Below, in pieces: positions 35,545 through 43,725 of a stretch of 55,995 nt of DNA; position 1 is the stretch's first letter, and each line of letters opens with the position of its first letter. The notes below the pieces were generated by a model. That model was not told the DNA's origin and did no database searches. It saw nothing but the letters and a program-made list of their open reading frames with translations. The position numbers and the translations under genes are program-made. Source of the DNA: SZAS-103 sp038226665 (GTDB lineage Bacteria > Pseudomonadota > Gammaproteobacteria > Xanthomonadales > Xanthomonadaceae); contig JBBRQI010000018.1 of NCBI GenBank assembly GCA_038226665.1, forward strand, positions 1 through 55,995, in the 5' to 3' direction.

Positions 35545-36158
35545 TCGATCGTTCCACTCCACCCCGGCAGGTACGCCGCCTCGTGGCCATGTGCCAGCAG
35601 CAGCGCCTGTTGCAGGAGCTTCGCGCCGATCTTGCCGTTGTCGAGCTTGAGTTGATGCCGATAGAAATCCGCCCACAGGAATTCCGCGTACGGTGTTGCG
35701 TCCTTCGCGCAACCTCCAGCGAGGCGAACGCGTGCGGCGAGCGTGCGATATGGATCGTCGACCAGGTCAGCAAGGCTGGCCGGTATCGTCTCGTATCCAG
35801 TGCGTTGCCCATGCGCATCGTACGGATGCGCCCAGCGATTGAATTCCATCGTGCGCCAGAACACCGTCGGCTCCAACCAGCAGAAGTTGCTTTGCACCAT
35901 CACCGGCACGGTGTGCACGCCTTCTTCGAGAAGAGCGAGGCCGAGATGATGGTGGTCGATGATGTAAACCTTGCTTTTCGGGCCGAGCACACCAGGAAAC
36001 CAATGGGTAGCCAGCAACTCTTTGCGTTTCTTCTTGTGCAGGCTGCGCCATTGCGCGCGTTTGGCGGCGACTTCCGCCATGCCGACACTTACCTGGGTCG
36101 GACGCAACTTGGCGGGCGCGATGGACAGCAACGGAAGATGCGCGTGGTTCGTGGACAT
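35541..36158 (-). CDS. ParBc_2-type putative ParB-like nuclease
   Basis: 205 residues from the ATG at 36158 (MSTNHAHLPLL); an upstream in-frame extension would run into prfC. It resembles the small ParB-like nuclease family PF08857, with KVYIIDHHHLGLALLEEG around residues 62-80 and FCWLEPTVFWRTMEFNRW. It lacks the helix-turn-helix and CTPase features of chromosome-partitioning ParB, so it is probably not a partition protein. It overlaps the SulP gene by 4 bases. Its biological role is not known; possibilities are metabolic or signalling, linked to the transporter. Confidence 0.72.
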   Translation of the reverse strand: MSTNHAHLPLLSIAPAKLRPTQVSVGMAEVAAKRAQWRSLHKKKRKELLATHWFPGVLGPKSKVYIIDHHHLGLALLEEGVHTVPVMVQSNFCWLEPTVFWRTMEFNRWAHPYDAHGQRTGYETIPASLADLVDDPYRTLAARVRLAGGCAKDATPYAEFLWADFYRHQLKLDNGKIGAKLLQQALLLAHGHEAAYLPGWSGTIE

Positions 36159-36249
36159 CGGCAGCTCATCGGGAAGCGAGATGTCGAGCTTAGCGCAAGC
36201 CGCAACGCCTGATCTCTGTCCGGTCAGGCCTGTGCCTGGATGCGTGGAA

Positions 36250-37854
36250 TCAATCCACGACCAATGCATGCGCGTGTTCGCGCGTCGCGGCGAAGCGTAC
36301 ATCCGGTGCGCGTTCGATGGCGAGCTGCAGGTTCACTCGCGTCGGCGCGAGATAGACCAGCTGTCCGGCCGCATCGACGCCAAGGTTCGATGCGTTCTTC
36401 TCGCGGAACTCCTCGAACTTCTTCGCGTTGTCGCAATGCACCCAGCGTGCGGTGATCACCCCGACCGGTTCGAAGCGCGCATCGACGCCGTACTCGTCCT
36501 TCAACCGATACGCGACCACCTCGAACTGCAGCGTGCCGACCGCGCCAAGGATCAAATCGTTCGACATCAGCGGACGGAAGAATTGGGTTGCGCCCTCTTC
36601 GGAAAGTTGCGCGAGGCCCTTCTGCAATTGCTTGAGCTTGAGCGGGTCGCGCAAGCGCGCGCGGCGGAACAGTTCGGGCGCGAAGTTGGGGATGCCGGTG
36701 TACGACAGTTTTTCGCCGGCGGTGAAGGTGTCGCCGATCGAGATCGTGCCGTGGTTGTGCAATCCGATCACATCACCGGGATAAGCGGTTTTCACGATTT
36801 CGCGGTCCGAAGCCATGAAGGTCAGCGCGTTCGCGAGCTTCACTTCCTTTCCGGCACGCACGTGGAAGGCTTTCATCGCGGCGTCGTAACGCCCCGAACA
36901 CACGCGCAGGAACGCGACGCGGTCGCGGTGCATCGGATCCATATTGGCCTGGATCTTGAACACGAAGCCGGTGAATGCTTTTTCTTCCGGTTCGACTTCA
37001 CGCGTCGTGGTCGCGCGAGGCAACGGCGATGGCGCATGCTCGACGAAGAAATCCAGCAGCGGCTGCACGCCGAAATTGTTGACCGCCGAGCCGAAGAACA
37101 CCGGTGTCTGCTGGCCCGCAAGATAGCGGTCGAGCGCGAACGGATGGCTCGCGCCTTCGACGAGTTCGAGCTCTTCGCGCACTTCGCGCAGCATGTCGGC
37201 GCCGATGCGCGCTTCGACTCCCGGATCGTCGAGCGATGCGAAGATCGTCGAATCCTGGCGGGTGAAATTGCGGCCCTGTTCGTACAGGTGCACTTCGCCG
37301 GTCAGCAGGTGCACGACGCCTTTCAGGCGCGATCCCATGCCGATCGGCCAGGTCACCGGCGCACACTGGATGCCGAGCACGGATTCCACCTCATCCAGCA
37401 AATCGATCGGATTCTTGCCTTCGCGATCGAGCTTGTTGATGAAACTCATGATCGGCGTGTCGCGCAGCCGGCACACTTCCATCAGCTTGATCGTGCGTTC
37501 CTCGACGCCTTTCGCGCAGTCGATCACCATCAGCGCCGAGTCGACAGCGGTCAGCACGCGATACGTGTCTTCGGAAAAGTCCGCGTGGCCCGGTGTGTCG
37601 AGCAGGTTGATGATGCGGCCTTCGTACGGGAACTGCATCACCGAGGACGTGACCGAGATGCCGCGTTCCTTCTCCAGCGCCATCCAGTCGGACGTCGCGT
37701 GGCGCGCGGCCTTGCGCGACTTCACGCTACCGGCCATCTGGATCGCGCCGCCGAACAGCAACAGCTTTTCGGTCAGCGTGGTCTTGCCGGCGTCGGGGTG
37801 GGAGACGATGGCGAAGGTGCGGCGACGGTGAGTTTCTTCTGAATGGTCGGACAT
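36250..37854 (-). CDS. prfC: Peptide chain release factor 3
   Basis: 534 residues, ATG at 37854. A translational GTPase that recycles release factors 1 and 2 from the ribosome after stop-codon recognition. G-domain motifs: SHPDAGKTTLTEK (P-loop), DTPGHADFSEDTYR and INKLDREGKNP. A domain 2 and a C-terminal domain follow. It is divergent from nothing on its own side: the EAL gene is downstream on the same strand, and the ParBc_2 gene ends the next transcript 91 bases after its stop. No strong terminator is seen between them. Confidence 0.95.
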   Translation of the reverse strand: MSDHSEETHRRRTFAIVSHPDAGKTTLTEKLLLFGGAIQMAGSVKSRKAARHATSDWMALEKERGISVTSSVMQFPYEGRIINLLDTPGHADFSEDTYRVLTAVDSALMVIDCAKGVEERTIKLMEVCRLRDTPIMSFINKLDREGKNPIDLLDEVESVLGIQCAPVTWPIGMGSRLKGVVHLLTGEVHLYEQGRNFTRQDSTIFASLDDPGVEARIGADMLREVREELELVEGASHPFALDRYLAGQQTPVFFGSAVNNFGVQPLLDFFVEHAPSPLPRATTTREVEPEEKAFTGFVFKIQANMDPMHRDRVAFLRVCSGRYDAAMKAFHVRAGKEVKLANALTFMASDREIVKTAYPGDVIGLHNHGTISIGDTFTAGEKLSYTGIPNFAPELFRRARLRDPLKLKQLQKGLAQLSEEGATQFFRPLMSNDLILGAVGTLQFEVVAYRLKDEYGVDARFEPVGVITARWVHCDNAKKFEEFREKNASNLGVDAAGQLVYLAPTRVNLQLAIERAPDVRFAATREHAHALVVD

Positions 37855-37918
37855 GCGTGTGGTGCGCCTCGGTGCGGGCGCGAATGGCTAGCAGGAATGG
37901 CGCGCAGTATAACGCAGG

Positions 37919-37947
37919 GCGGTTTGCGATCCGCGCGGTTTGCGATC
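37919..37947. repeat. Short tandem direct repeat GCGGTTTGCGATC
   Basis: Two perfect 13-base copies (37919-37931 and 37935-37947) with a 16-base period lie between prfC and the EAL gene. They might be a protein-binding site or a local duplication. No other copy was noticed in the window. Confidence 0.5.
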
Positions 37948-37963
37948 AGCGAAGCAGCCGTCG

Positions 37964-40204
37964 CTACGCGCGGATGCGGTTCTCTCGCTCTGCCTCGAAC
38001 ACCGGCAGGACGAATGGCGTGGCGAAGTATGTCGCCAGCGGTTGTGGGCGATCGATCGCGTAACCCTGGCAAAAATCCACGCCGAGCTTGGTCAGCACCG
38101 CGATCGTTTGTTCGTTTTCGGTGTGCTCGGCGATCGTGCGTTTGTGCAGCACGTGTGCGATCTGGGTGATCGACTTGACGACTGCTGCGGCCAGCGGAGA
38201 GGTGTCCATCTCGCGCACGAAACTGCCGTCGATCTTGAAGTAATCGACGTCGAGCGAGCGCAGATAACTGAAGGAGCAGAAACCGGTGCCGAAATCGTCG
38301 AGTGCGAAACGGCAACCCAGCCCGCGCAACTGATCGATGAAACGCTGGGCACGACCAAGGTCGCGCACCGCGCTGGTTTCGGTGATCTCGAAGCACAAGC
38401 GGTCGGACGGGAAACTGCTGCGACGCAGGCGTTCGGTAATGAAACCGATGAAGGCTTCATCGACGAGGGCTTCCCCGCTGAGGTTGATCGCGCAATTCGA
38501 GACGCCCGCGGCATCGCCCGGATGCGTTTCCAGCCAGTCCAGCGCCATGTCGACCACCATCCGGTCAACCGGCACCATCAGCCGAAAGCGTTCGGCGGCC
38601 GGCATGAAATGATCGGGCGTGAGCAATGCGCCGGTGTCGCGGTCGTGCATGCGCAACAGCAATTCAAAATGACGGCCGGTGTCGAGGCCGGCATGCAGCG
38701 GTGCCATCGTTTGCGCGTACAGGCTGAAGGCTTGCCGTTCCAGCGCGTCGCGGATGCGCACGGCCCAGCGCATTGCGACCGTGCGGTCGAGCACGTCGCC
38801 GCGGCTGGCGCCGGCGACGCAGACGCGGTTGCCGCCGAGTTCCTTCGCGGTGAAGCAGGCCGCGTCGGCCTGTGAGAGCAGTGCCGAGAAATCCGCGTCG
38901 CCCGACTGGAACGGCACCACGCCGATGCTCGCGGTGGTGGTCAGCATGCGACCTTCCCAGTTGCAGCGATACCCTTCGATCGAACGCACGAGGGTATGCG
39001 CGCGCTCGCGCGCTGCGGTCGCAGTGCAGTTGTGGAATTGCAGCGCGAACTCGTCCGCGCCAAGGTGCGCTAACGTGTCGCCAGGTTGCAGGCTTGCATC
39101 GAGCAACCCTGCAATGCCGACGATCAGTGCGTCGCCTGCGGCGTGGCTCGCGGTGTCGTTGACCAGCTTGATGTTGTCCAGGTCCAGGTAACACAACGTG
39201 AGCGGCGGCATCGCCGGATTCGCCAACGCGATGCGTACGGTTGTTTCGAAGGCTGCGCGGTTGGGTAATCCTGTCAATGAATCAGTGCTCGCGCGACGCA
39301 GCAGCTTGCGGGTCGCGACACGGCCCTCGTTGACGACAAGGGCAAGCGTGATCGGCATGACCGACAGCACGATCAGGTAGGACAGCAGCATCATGCAGTC
39401 GAGCGTGCGCGCCGGCGGGACGAAACCGGTCAGCCCCAATCCGGTGAAGCTGCCGATCAGCCCGACCGTCAGCAGCACCGCGATTGCCGTGCGCAAGGGC
39501 TCGAAACGCAGCGCGCTCCAGACCATCACTGCGAGCGGCAGGCTTGAAAGACCCAACGCATAAGAACCGCCTGCGGCAGCTCCCCATGCCATCAGCAGGA
39601 AGCTCGCCACGAGCGCAATATTCCATAACAAGCGCTCTCCCTCCAGGGCTGCCTCTTCGGACGGGTCGAAACCGGGATATTTGGTCTCGCGGTAGGCGAA
39701 CAGGATCAGTGCTGGCGTGATCGCGGTGACTCCCAGCAGATCGCCCAGCGACAAGCGCAACAAGGCATCGGGCACCGCATCCTTTGCCAGGATGCCGGTG
39801 GCAAGCATCCCGACCGTGCCGATCACCGCAGCGATCACCGACATCACGATGCCGGCGACCAACATGCGCATGCCGGAACGGAATTCGGCATATGCCGGCA
39901 GCGGTCGGCTGCGCACGACCCATCCGCCAGCGAGCGCCGCAAGTGTGTTCCCGACGATCGAGACCAGTACGAAAGTCGGTGGGGCCTGCATGCGAAGGAA
40001 GTCGTCCAGCACCATCGCGACGGGGATGAACAACGCCCAGCGCAGCCCGTAGCGGATCACGACGGCGAGGGACAATCCCGCGGAAGGCCAGAACAATGCG
40101 AAGTCGCCGGGCCCCTTGGCGAAATGCACGGCATACGCATTGCCGGCGAGGTACAACCCGACCAGTGCAAGGAAGATCGCCCCCTGCCGATATGTGTCGC
40201 GCAC
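37964..40204 (-). CDS. MASE1-GGDEF-EAL c-di-GMP signalling protein
   Basis: 746 residues, ATG at 40204. Membrane MASE1 sensor in residues 1-300 (about eight helices; LFWPSAGLSLA). GGDEF domain near 310-470 keeps DSLTGLPNR, but the active motif is GADEF, so cyclase activity is doubtful. EAL domain near 490-740: the EAL motif is ELL and the Asp pair is in DDFGTG, while the usual EGVET block reads EHTEN. Phosphodiesterase activity may be present but cannot be assumed. It starts 9 bases after the propeller gene, so they form one operon. It may bind or degrade c-di-GMP, and a role in pilus motility or biofilm is conceivable. Confidence 0.88.
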   Translation of the reverse strand: MRDTYRQGAIFLALVGLYLAGNAYAVHFAKGPGDFALFWPSAGLSLAVVIRYGLRWALFIPVAMVLDDFLRMQAPPTFVLVSIVGNTLAALAGGWVVRSRPLPAYAEFRSGMRMLVAGIVMSVIAAVIGTVGMLATGILAKDAVPDALLRLSLGDLLGVTAITPALILFAYRETKYPGFDPSEEAALEGERLLWNIALVASFLLMAWGAAAGGSYALGLSSLPLAVMVWSALRFEPLRTAIAVLLTVGLIGSFTGLGLTGFVPPARTLDCMMLLSYLIVLSVMPITLALVVNEGRVATRKLLRRASTDSLTGLPNRAAFETTVRIALANPAMPPLTLCYLDLDNIKLVNDTASHAAGDALIVGIAGLLDASLQPGDTLAHLGADEFALQFHNCTATAARERAHTLVRSIEGYRCNWEGRMLTTTASIGVVPFQSGDADFSALLSQADAACFTAKELGGNRVCVAGASRGDVLDRTVAMRWAVRIRDALERQAFSLYAQTMAPLHAGLDTGRHFELLLRMHDRDTGALLTPDHFMPAAERFRLMVPVDRMVVDMALDWLETHPGDAAGVSNCAINLSGEALVDEAFIGFITERLRRSSFPSDRLCFEITETSAVRDLGRAQRFIDQLRGLGCRFALDDFGTGFCSFSYLRSLDVDYFKIDGSFVREMDTSPLAAAVVKSITQIAHVLHKRTIAEHTENEQTIAVLTKLGVDFCQGYAIDRPQPLATYFATPFVLPVFEAERENRIRA

Positions 40205-40213
40205 GAAACCAGC

Positions 40214-43200
40214 TTACCCCCGCAATGGATGTACGTCACCCGCTGGTACATGCGAGCCGATCAGTTGCAATCGCCCACTGTCGAGCAACGGTTGCGGGTC
40301 TTCCCGCAACTCGCGCAGGATGCCCGCGAGGTCGGTGCGCAGGGTGGGGCGGAATGCGGCCCAGCCGTCATGGCCATGCGCGGCGACCCATTGCATCGCG
40401 GCATGCGCAAGCCAGACCACTTGTTCCCAACCCGGCCGCCGCTGCGCATCGCGGAACAGCGGGTATTCGGCGATGCCGATCGAGCAGCTCAGTTGCAGTG
40501 GCGCGCCGGTGCCGCCGTCGAATGCGTGCGCACGGATCGCGCGGCGGATGCGTTCGCCGATGTTGCCGATATGCCGGTTGTGCATCGGCCGGAACATCAG
40601 CAGGATCTCCGACTCGTCCCAGCGCGCGATGTAGTCGCCGCAGCGCACCAGCGACATCAGCACCTGCGCGAACTGCTGGAGTACACGATCGTCGATCAGG
40701 GAACGCTGCGCGGAATGGATCGCGTCGCCGTCGGGCGAATCGAAACGATCGATGCGCACCAGCGCGAACAGCAGCGTCTGCTCGGCCTTGCCGTCGCGCT
40801 GCTGTTCGCGGTCGTAGAACGCGAGATCCGCCGGAATCTGGTTGGCGAGGTAGCGACGGTTGCGCAGGCCGGTCAGCGGGTCGGTCTGGCTCGCGTTTTC
40901 GAGGCGTTCGTTAGCGATGTGCAACTGCTGCGTGCGTTCGCCGACCTGCTGTTCCAGCGACACGCGCTGGATCGCGTGCATGCGGCGCTGGCGGCGATAA
41001 CCGGTGTAGACGCCCAGTCCGATCAGCAGCGCGATCAGGCCCTCGAACAAATGGGTTTCGTGGAATCGCGGGCGTATCCCGAACGTGATGCGCGCCGGCA
41101 CCGGATTCCAGACACCTGCATTGTTCGCTGCCATCACCTCGAACGTGTAATCGCCCGGTGGAAGATTCGTGTAGTCCGCGCGACGGCGGCCGGGATCATC
41201 CAGTTCGTGCCACGCGCTGTCGTAACCGATCAGGCGGTATTTGATCTGGACGCTGCGTGGATCCTGGAAGCTCGGCGCGGTGAATTCAAACGCCAGGTCG
41301 CGCAGGTTCGCGTCGAACATCGCCGGCATCGTGGCGGCGGTGTATGCGCCGCCCGGATAGTCCACGCGCTCGATCACGACGTTGGGTGCGAGTGGATTCT
41401 TGACGATGCCGTGGGTGTCCACCGCGACCACACCGTCGCGCGACGGCAGCCACAGCACATGTCCATCGATGTAGCCTTTGGACATGCCCGCGCCATTGCA
41501 GCAGTAGCCCTGCTGCCCCGCATTGCGGTCGCCGCGTTCGTTGAGCACCATCTCGCCGCGCACTTTCCTGATGTCGCCGCGCGCATAACGCGCAAGGTCG
41601 TCCAGCGGCACGCGCACGATGCCGCGGATGCCGGTCAGCCACAGGTAGCCGCGATCATCCTCGGCCATGAAGAAGGTCGCATTCGCCGGCATGCCCTGTT
41701 CGGGGCCGAGTCGGTTCCAGCGCCTGCCGTCGAACAGGAACAGTTGCTCGGAGAAGGTGCCGACCAGAATCGTGCCCGATGGCAACTGATGGATCGTGGT
41801 GACGTCGATGTTGTGCGGCAAACCGGTGTCGCTGCCTACCAGGCCGAGATGTTCGCCACTCAGTTCGAACAATCCGGTCTCGGTACCAACCATGATCCTG
41901 CCGTCGCGCAACCATTGGAGCGCGCGCACGCGGATATCGGTCATTCCATCTGCCTGGCCATACACCCGCAGATGCTCGTCGGGTTGGCCTTCATGCTCGA
42001 GCCGGAACAGGCCATCGGTGGTCGGGAACCAGAGTGCGCCATCGGGTCCGCGCACGATGCCGTTGATCTGAGAGCGCGCCATCGGCGCGAACACAATTGG
42101 CGCATCGATGCTGCCGTCCTGATGCCGCATGACGAGGCCGTGGCGCGTGCCGATCCACAATTTGTCGGCTTCGGCGAGCAGGTTGTAGGCATGCGGATGC
42201 GGCAAGTCCGATCCTGGGACGACCGTGCGGAAATGGCCGTGGTCAAGCACGCTCACGCCATCGCTGGTGCCGACCCAGATGGTTCCGTCCTGCCCATGCG
42301 ACAGCGACCAGACGACCGGATCGCTCAGGCCTTCGCCGACGCTATAGCGGCGCGTCCAGCCGTTCCAGAGGCGGGTCAACCCTTCGATCTGGCTCCCCAA
42401 CCAGAGATTGCCCTCGCGATCCTCGTACGCACTCGTCACGTTCTTGTAGGTGATCTGTGCGCCGCCGACGATGGATTCAATGAGTCGGCCATCGCGCAGG
42501 CGCGCGAGGGCGGAATTGGCGCCGACCCACAGGTTGTGGTCGCGATCCTCGAACAGTGCGCCGATCGGCGAGATTCCCAGCATCGGATCGGCAAACGGGG
42601 TCCAGGTGCCGCCATCGAGGAAGAACAGCCCTTGCGATGTTCCCGCCCAGACCCGGCCCTGCGCTTCGACCAGTCGGGTGACACCCGTACCTGCCGCGCT
42701 CGGAGGCAGCGGCAATTGGACTGTCTGGCCCGCGTCGATGCGCACGATCACGCCAGTGCTGCCGATCCAGAGCCCATCCTTGCGCAGCAGCAGCGACAAG
42801 GCTGGCTTGATCGTGTTGCCGATCGAAATCAACTTACCATCATGCACGCGCATCACCCCATCGGAGGTCGCCGCGATGATCGCGCCCTTGTCGTCCTGCA
42901 CGAGCGCATACACATCCAGTGCCGGATGCGCCGTCGCATCGGCAGGCGCTAGCGCCGTGAAGCGGCCGCCGGCATACATCGTCAGGCCCTTGTAGGTGCC
43001 GATCCACAAATTGCCTGCGTTGTCGAGCAGCAAGGCGCGAATCCAGATGCCCTGCAACTGCGGCTGTTTGTCCGGGGTGTAGGTGGTGAAGTGGACGCCG
43101 TCGAAACGCGCGAGGCCGTCCTGGGTGCCGACCCAGATGTAGCCGTCGCGATCCTGCGCGATCGACAGCACGCTGATCTGCGGCAGCCCATCCTGGATAG

Positions 43201-43342
43201 ACCAGCGATTAGCGACGTATTGCGCGAACGGCTTGTCCGCATCGAGCGCGAGTGCCGCCGCGGATACGCAGCAACCCAATGCGAGCGCAAGCACGCACGA
43301 CCACGCCTGCGACAACTTCGACCGGACACGCTGCAAGCGCAT
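40214..43342 (-). CDS. Two-component regulator propeller sensor with degenerate GGDEF domain
   Basis: 1042 residues from the ATG at 43342. Signal peptide at 1-30 (VLALALGCCVSAAALA). A periplasmic propeller follows (residues 40-640, with WVGTQDGLARFDG, WIGTYKGLTMY and many similar repeats). A Y_Y_Y domain (GDYTFEVMAANNAGVWN) comes next, then one membrane helix near 760. The cytoplasmic GGDEF domain has DPLTGLRNRR, but the catalytic motif is WDESE instead of GGDEF, so it is probably inactive as a cyclase. It is followed 9 bases later by the MASE1-GGDEF-EAL gene, which could be its output partner. Upstream is the met riboswitch, transcribed the other way. Confidence 0.87.
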   Translation of the reverse strand: MRLQRVRSKLSQAWSCVLALALGCCVSAAALALDADKPFAQYVANRWSIQDGLPQISVLSIAQDRDGYIWVGTQDGLARFDGVHFTTYTPDKQPQLQGIWIRALLLDNAGNLWIGTYKGLTMYAGGRFTALAPADATAHPALDVYALVQDDKGAIIAATSDGVMRVHDGKLISIGNTIKPALSLLLRKDGLWIGSTGVIVRIDAGQTVQLPLPPSAAGTGVTRLVEAQGRVWAGTSQGLFFLDGGTWTPFADPMLGISPIGALFEDRDHNLWVGANSALARLRDGRLIESIVGGAQITYKNVTSAYEDREGNLWLGSQIEGLTRLWNGWTRRYSVGEGLSDPVVWSLSHGQDGTIWVGTSDGVSVLDHGHFRTVVPGSDLPHPHAYNLLAEADKLWIGTRHGLVMRHQDGSIDAPIVFAPMARSQINGIVRGPDGALWFPTTDGLFRLEHEGQPDEHLRVYGQADGMTDIRVRALQWLRDGRIMVGTETGLFELSGEHLGLVGSDTGLPHNIDVTTIHQLPSGTILVGTFSEQLFLFDGRRWNRLGPEQGMPANATFFMAEDDRGYLWLTGIRGIVRVPLDDLARYARGDIRKVRGEMVLNERGDRNAGQQGYCCNGAGMSKGYIDGHVLWLPSRDGVVAVDTHGIVKNPLAPNVVIERVDYPGGAYTAATMPAMFDANLRDLAFEFTAPSFQDPRSVQIKYRLIGYDSAWHELDDPGRRRADYTNLPPGDYTFEVMAANNAGVWNPVPARITFGIRPRFHETHLFEGLIALLIGLGVYTGYRRQRRMHAIQRVSLEQQVGERTQQLHIANERLENASQTDPLTGLRNRRYLANQIPADLAFYDREQQRDGKAEQTLLFALVRIDRFDSPDGDAIHSAQRSLIDDRVLQQFAQVLMSLVRCGDYIARWDESEILLMFRPMHNRHIGNIGERIRRAIRAHAFDGGTGAPLQLSCSIGIAEYPLFRDAQRRPGWEQVVWLAHAAMQWVAAHGHDGWAAFRPTLRTDLAGILRELREDPQPLLDSGRLQLIGSHVPAGDVHPLRG

Positions 43343-43487
43343 CGACGACTCCCGCTGGGTCCGGTTCCAGCCTAGCACCGGATTCGCGAATCGCGGAATG
43401 CGCGTGGGCAAGCAATAAAACGCCTGATGCGCGTGCGCCGGGGCAAGCATTCCGGATTTATTTCATCGCTTCATGCGGATAAAGAGA

Positions 43488-43516
43488 TTGACAGATTTGT
43501 TTTGCTCGTGCAGCAT
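43488..43516 (+). promoter_or_regulatory. Sigma-70 promoter of the met operon
   Basis: A perfect -35 TTGACA is followed after 17 bases by CAGCAT (-10, three of six matches). Transcription would start near 43523, a few bases before the riboswitch P1 stem, so the leader RNA would contain the whole aptamer. Confidence 0.6.
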
Positions 43517-43528
43517 CGATCCTGCAAT

Positions 43529-43639
43529 CCCATCGAGACCGGCTGAGGGACAGGCCCTTTGAAGCCGGGGCAACCGCGACGCGCGAGCGTCCAGCGGTGC
43601 CAAATCCTGCGGGGACGTTCGCGTCCACCGGAAGATGGG
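43529..43639 (+). promoter_or_regulatory. SAM-I (S-box) riboswitch
   Basis: Conserved elements appear in order: P1 strand CCCATC (43529-43534), then GAGACC, TGAGGGA (43544-43550), AGGCCC (43552-43557), TTTGAAGCCGGGGCAACC, GGTGCCAAATCCTGC, P4 hairpin GGACG-TTCG-CGTCC (43613-43626), and GGAAGATGGG, whose last six bases (GATGGG, 43634-43639) pair with CCCATC to close P1. This is the S-box consensus for S-adenosylmethionine binding. Upstream of metX in Xanthomonadales such riboswitches are known and control methionine genes. The regulated product here is the metX-metB-hom transcript. Confidence 0.94.
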
Positions 43640-43689
43640 TCGTCTTCGCTTTTTTTCGCGGGGATGACATTTCATTCTGGACACCGCGC

Positions 43690-43721
43690 GATCTCGCTGG
43701 GGCATGGACCACCAGGAGATC
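43690..43721 (+). promoter_or_regulatory. Shine-Dalgarno-sequestering hairpin before metX
   Basis: GATCTC (43690-43695) pairs with GAGATC (43716-43721) and CTGG (43697-43700) with CCAG (43712-43715), with one bulged G and an 11-base loop. The second strand contains AGGAG, the ribosome binding site of metX. A T-run at 43650-43656 lies on a weak 5-bp stem upstream, so translational control is more likely than termination. The link to SAM occupancy is inferred. Confidence 0.65.
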
Positions 43722-43725
43722 CACC

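Noticed and set aside
35971..37842. A 623-codon open frame on the plus strand opposite prfC
   Set aside because: It is antisense to a clear RF3 gene, has an Arg/His-rich composition and shows no known motif; it is a GC-content artefact.
40124..42952. A 942-codon open frame on the plus strand opposite the propeller sensor
   Set aside because: It lies opposite a protein with clear propeller repeats, and its own translation has no recognisable domain.
43631..43656. Terminator of the met riboswitch (GAAGA/TCTTC with T-run)
   Set aside because: The stem is only 5 bp with a 7-base loop and shares bases with P1; the ribosome-site hairpin explains control better.
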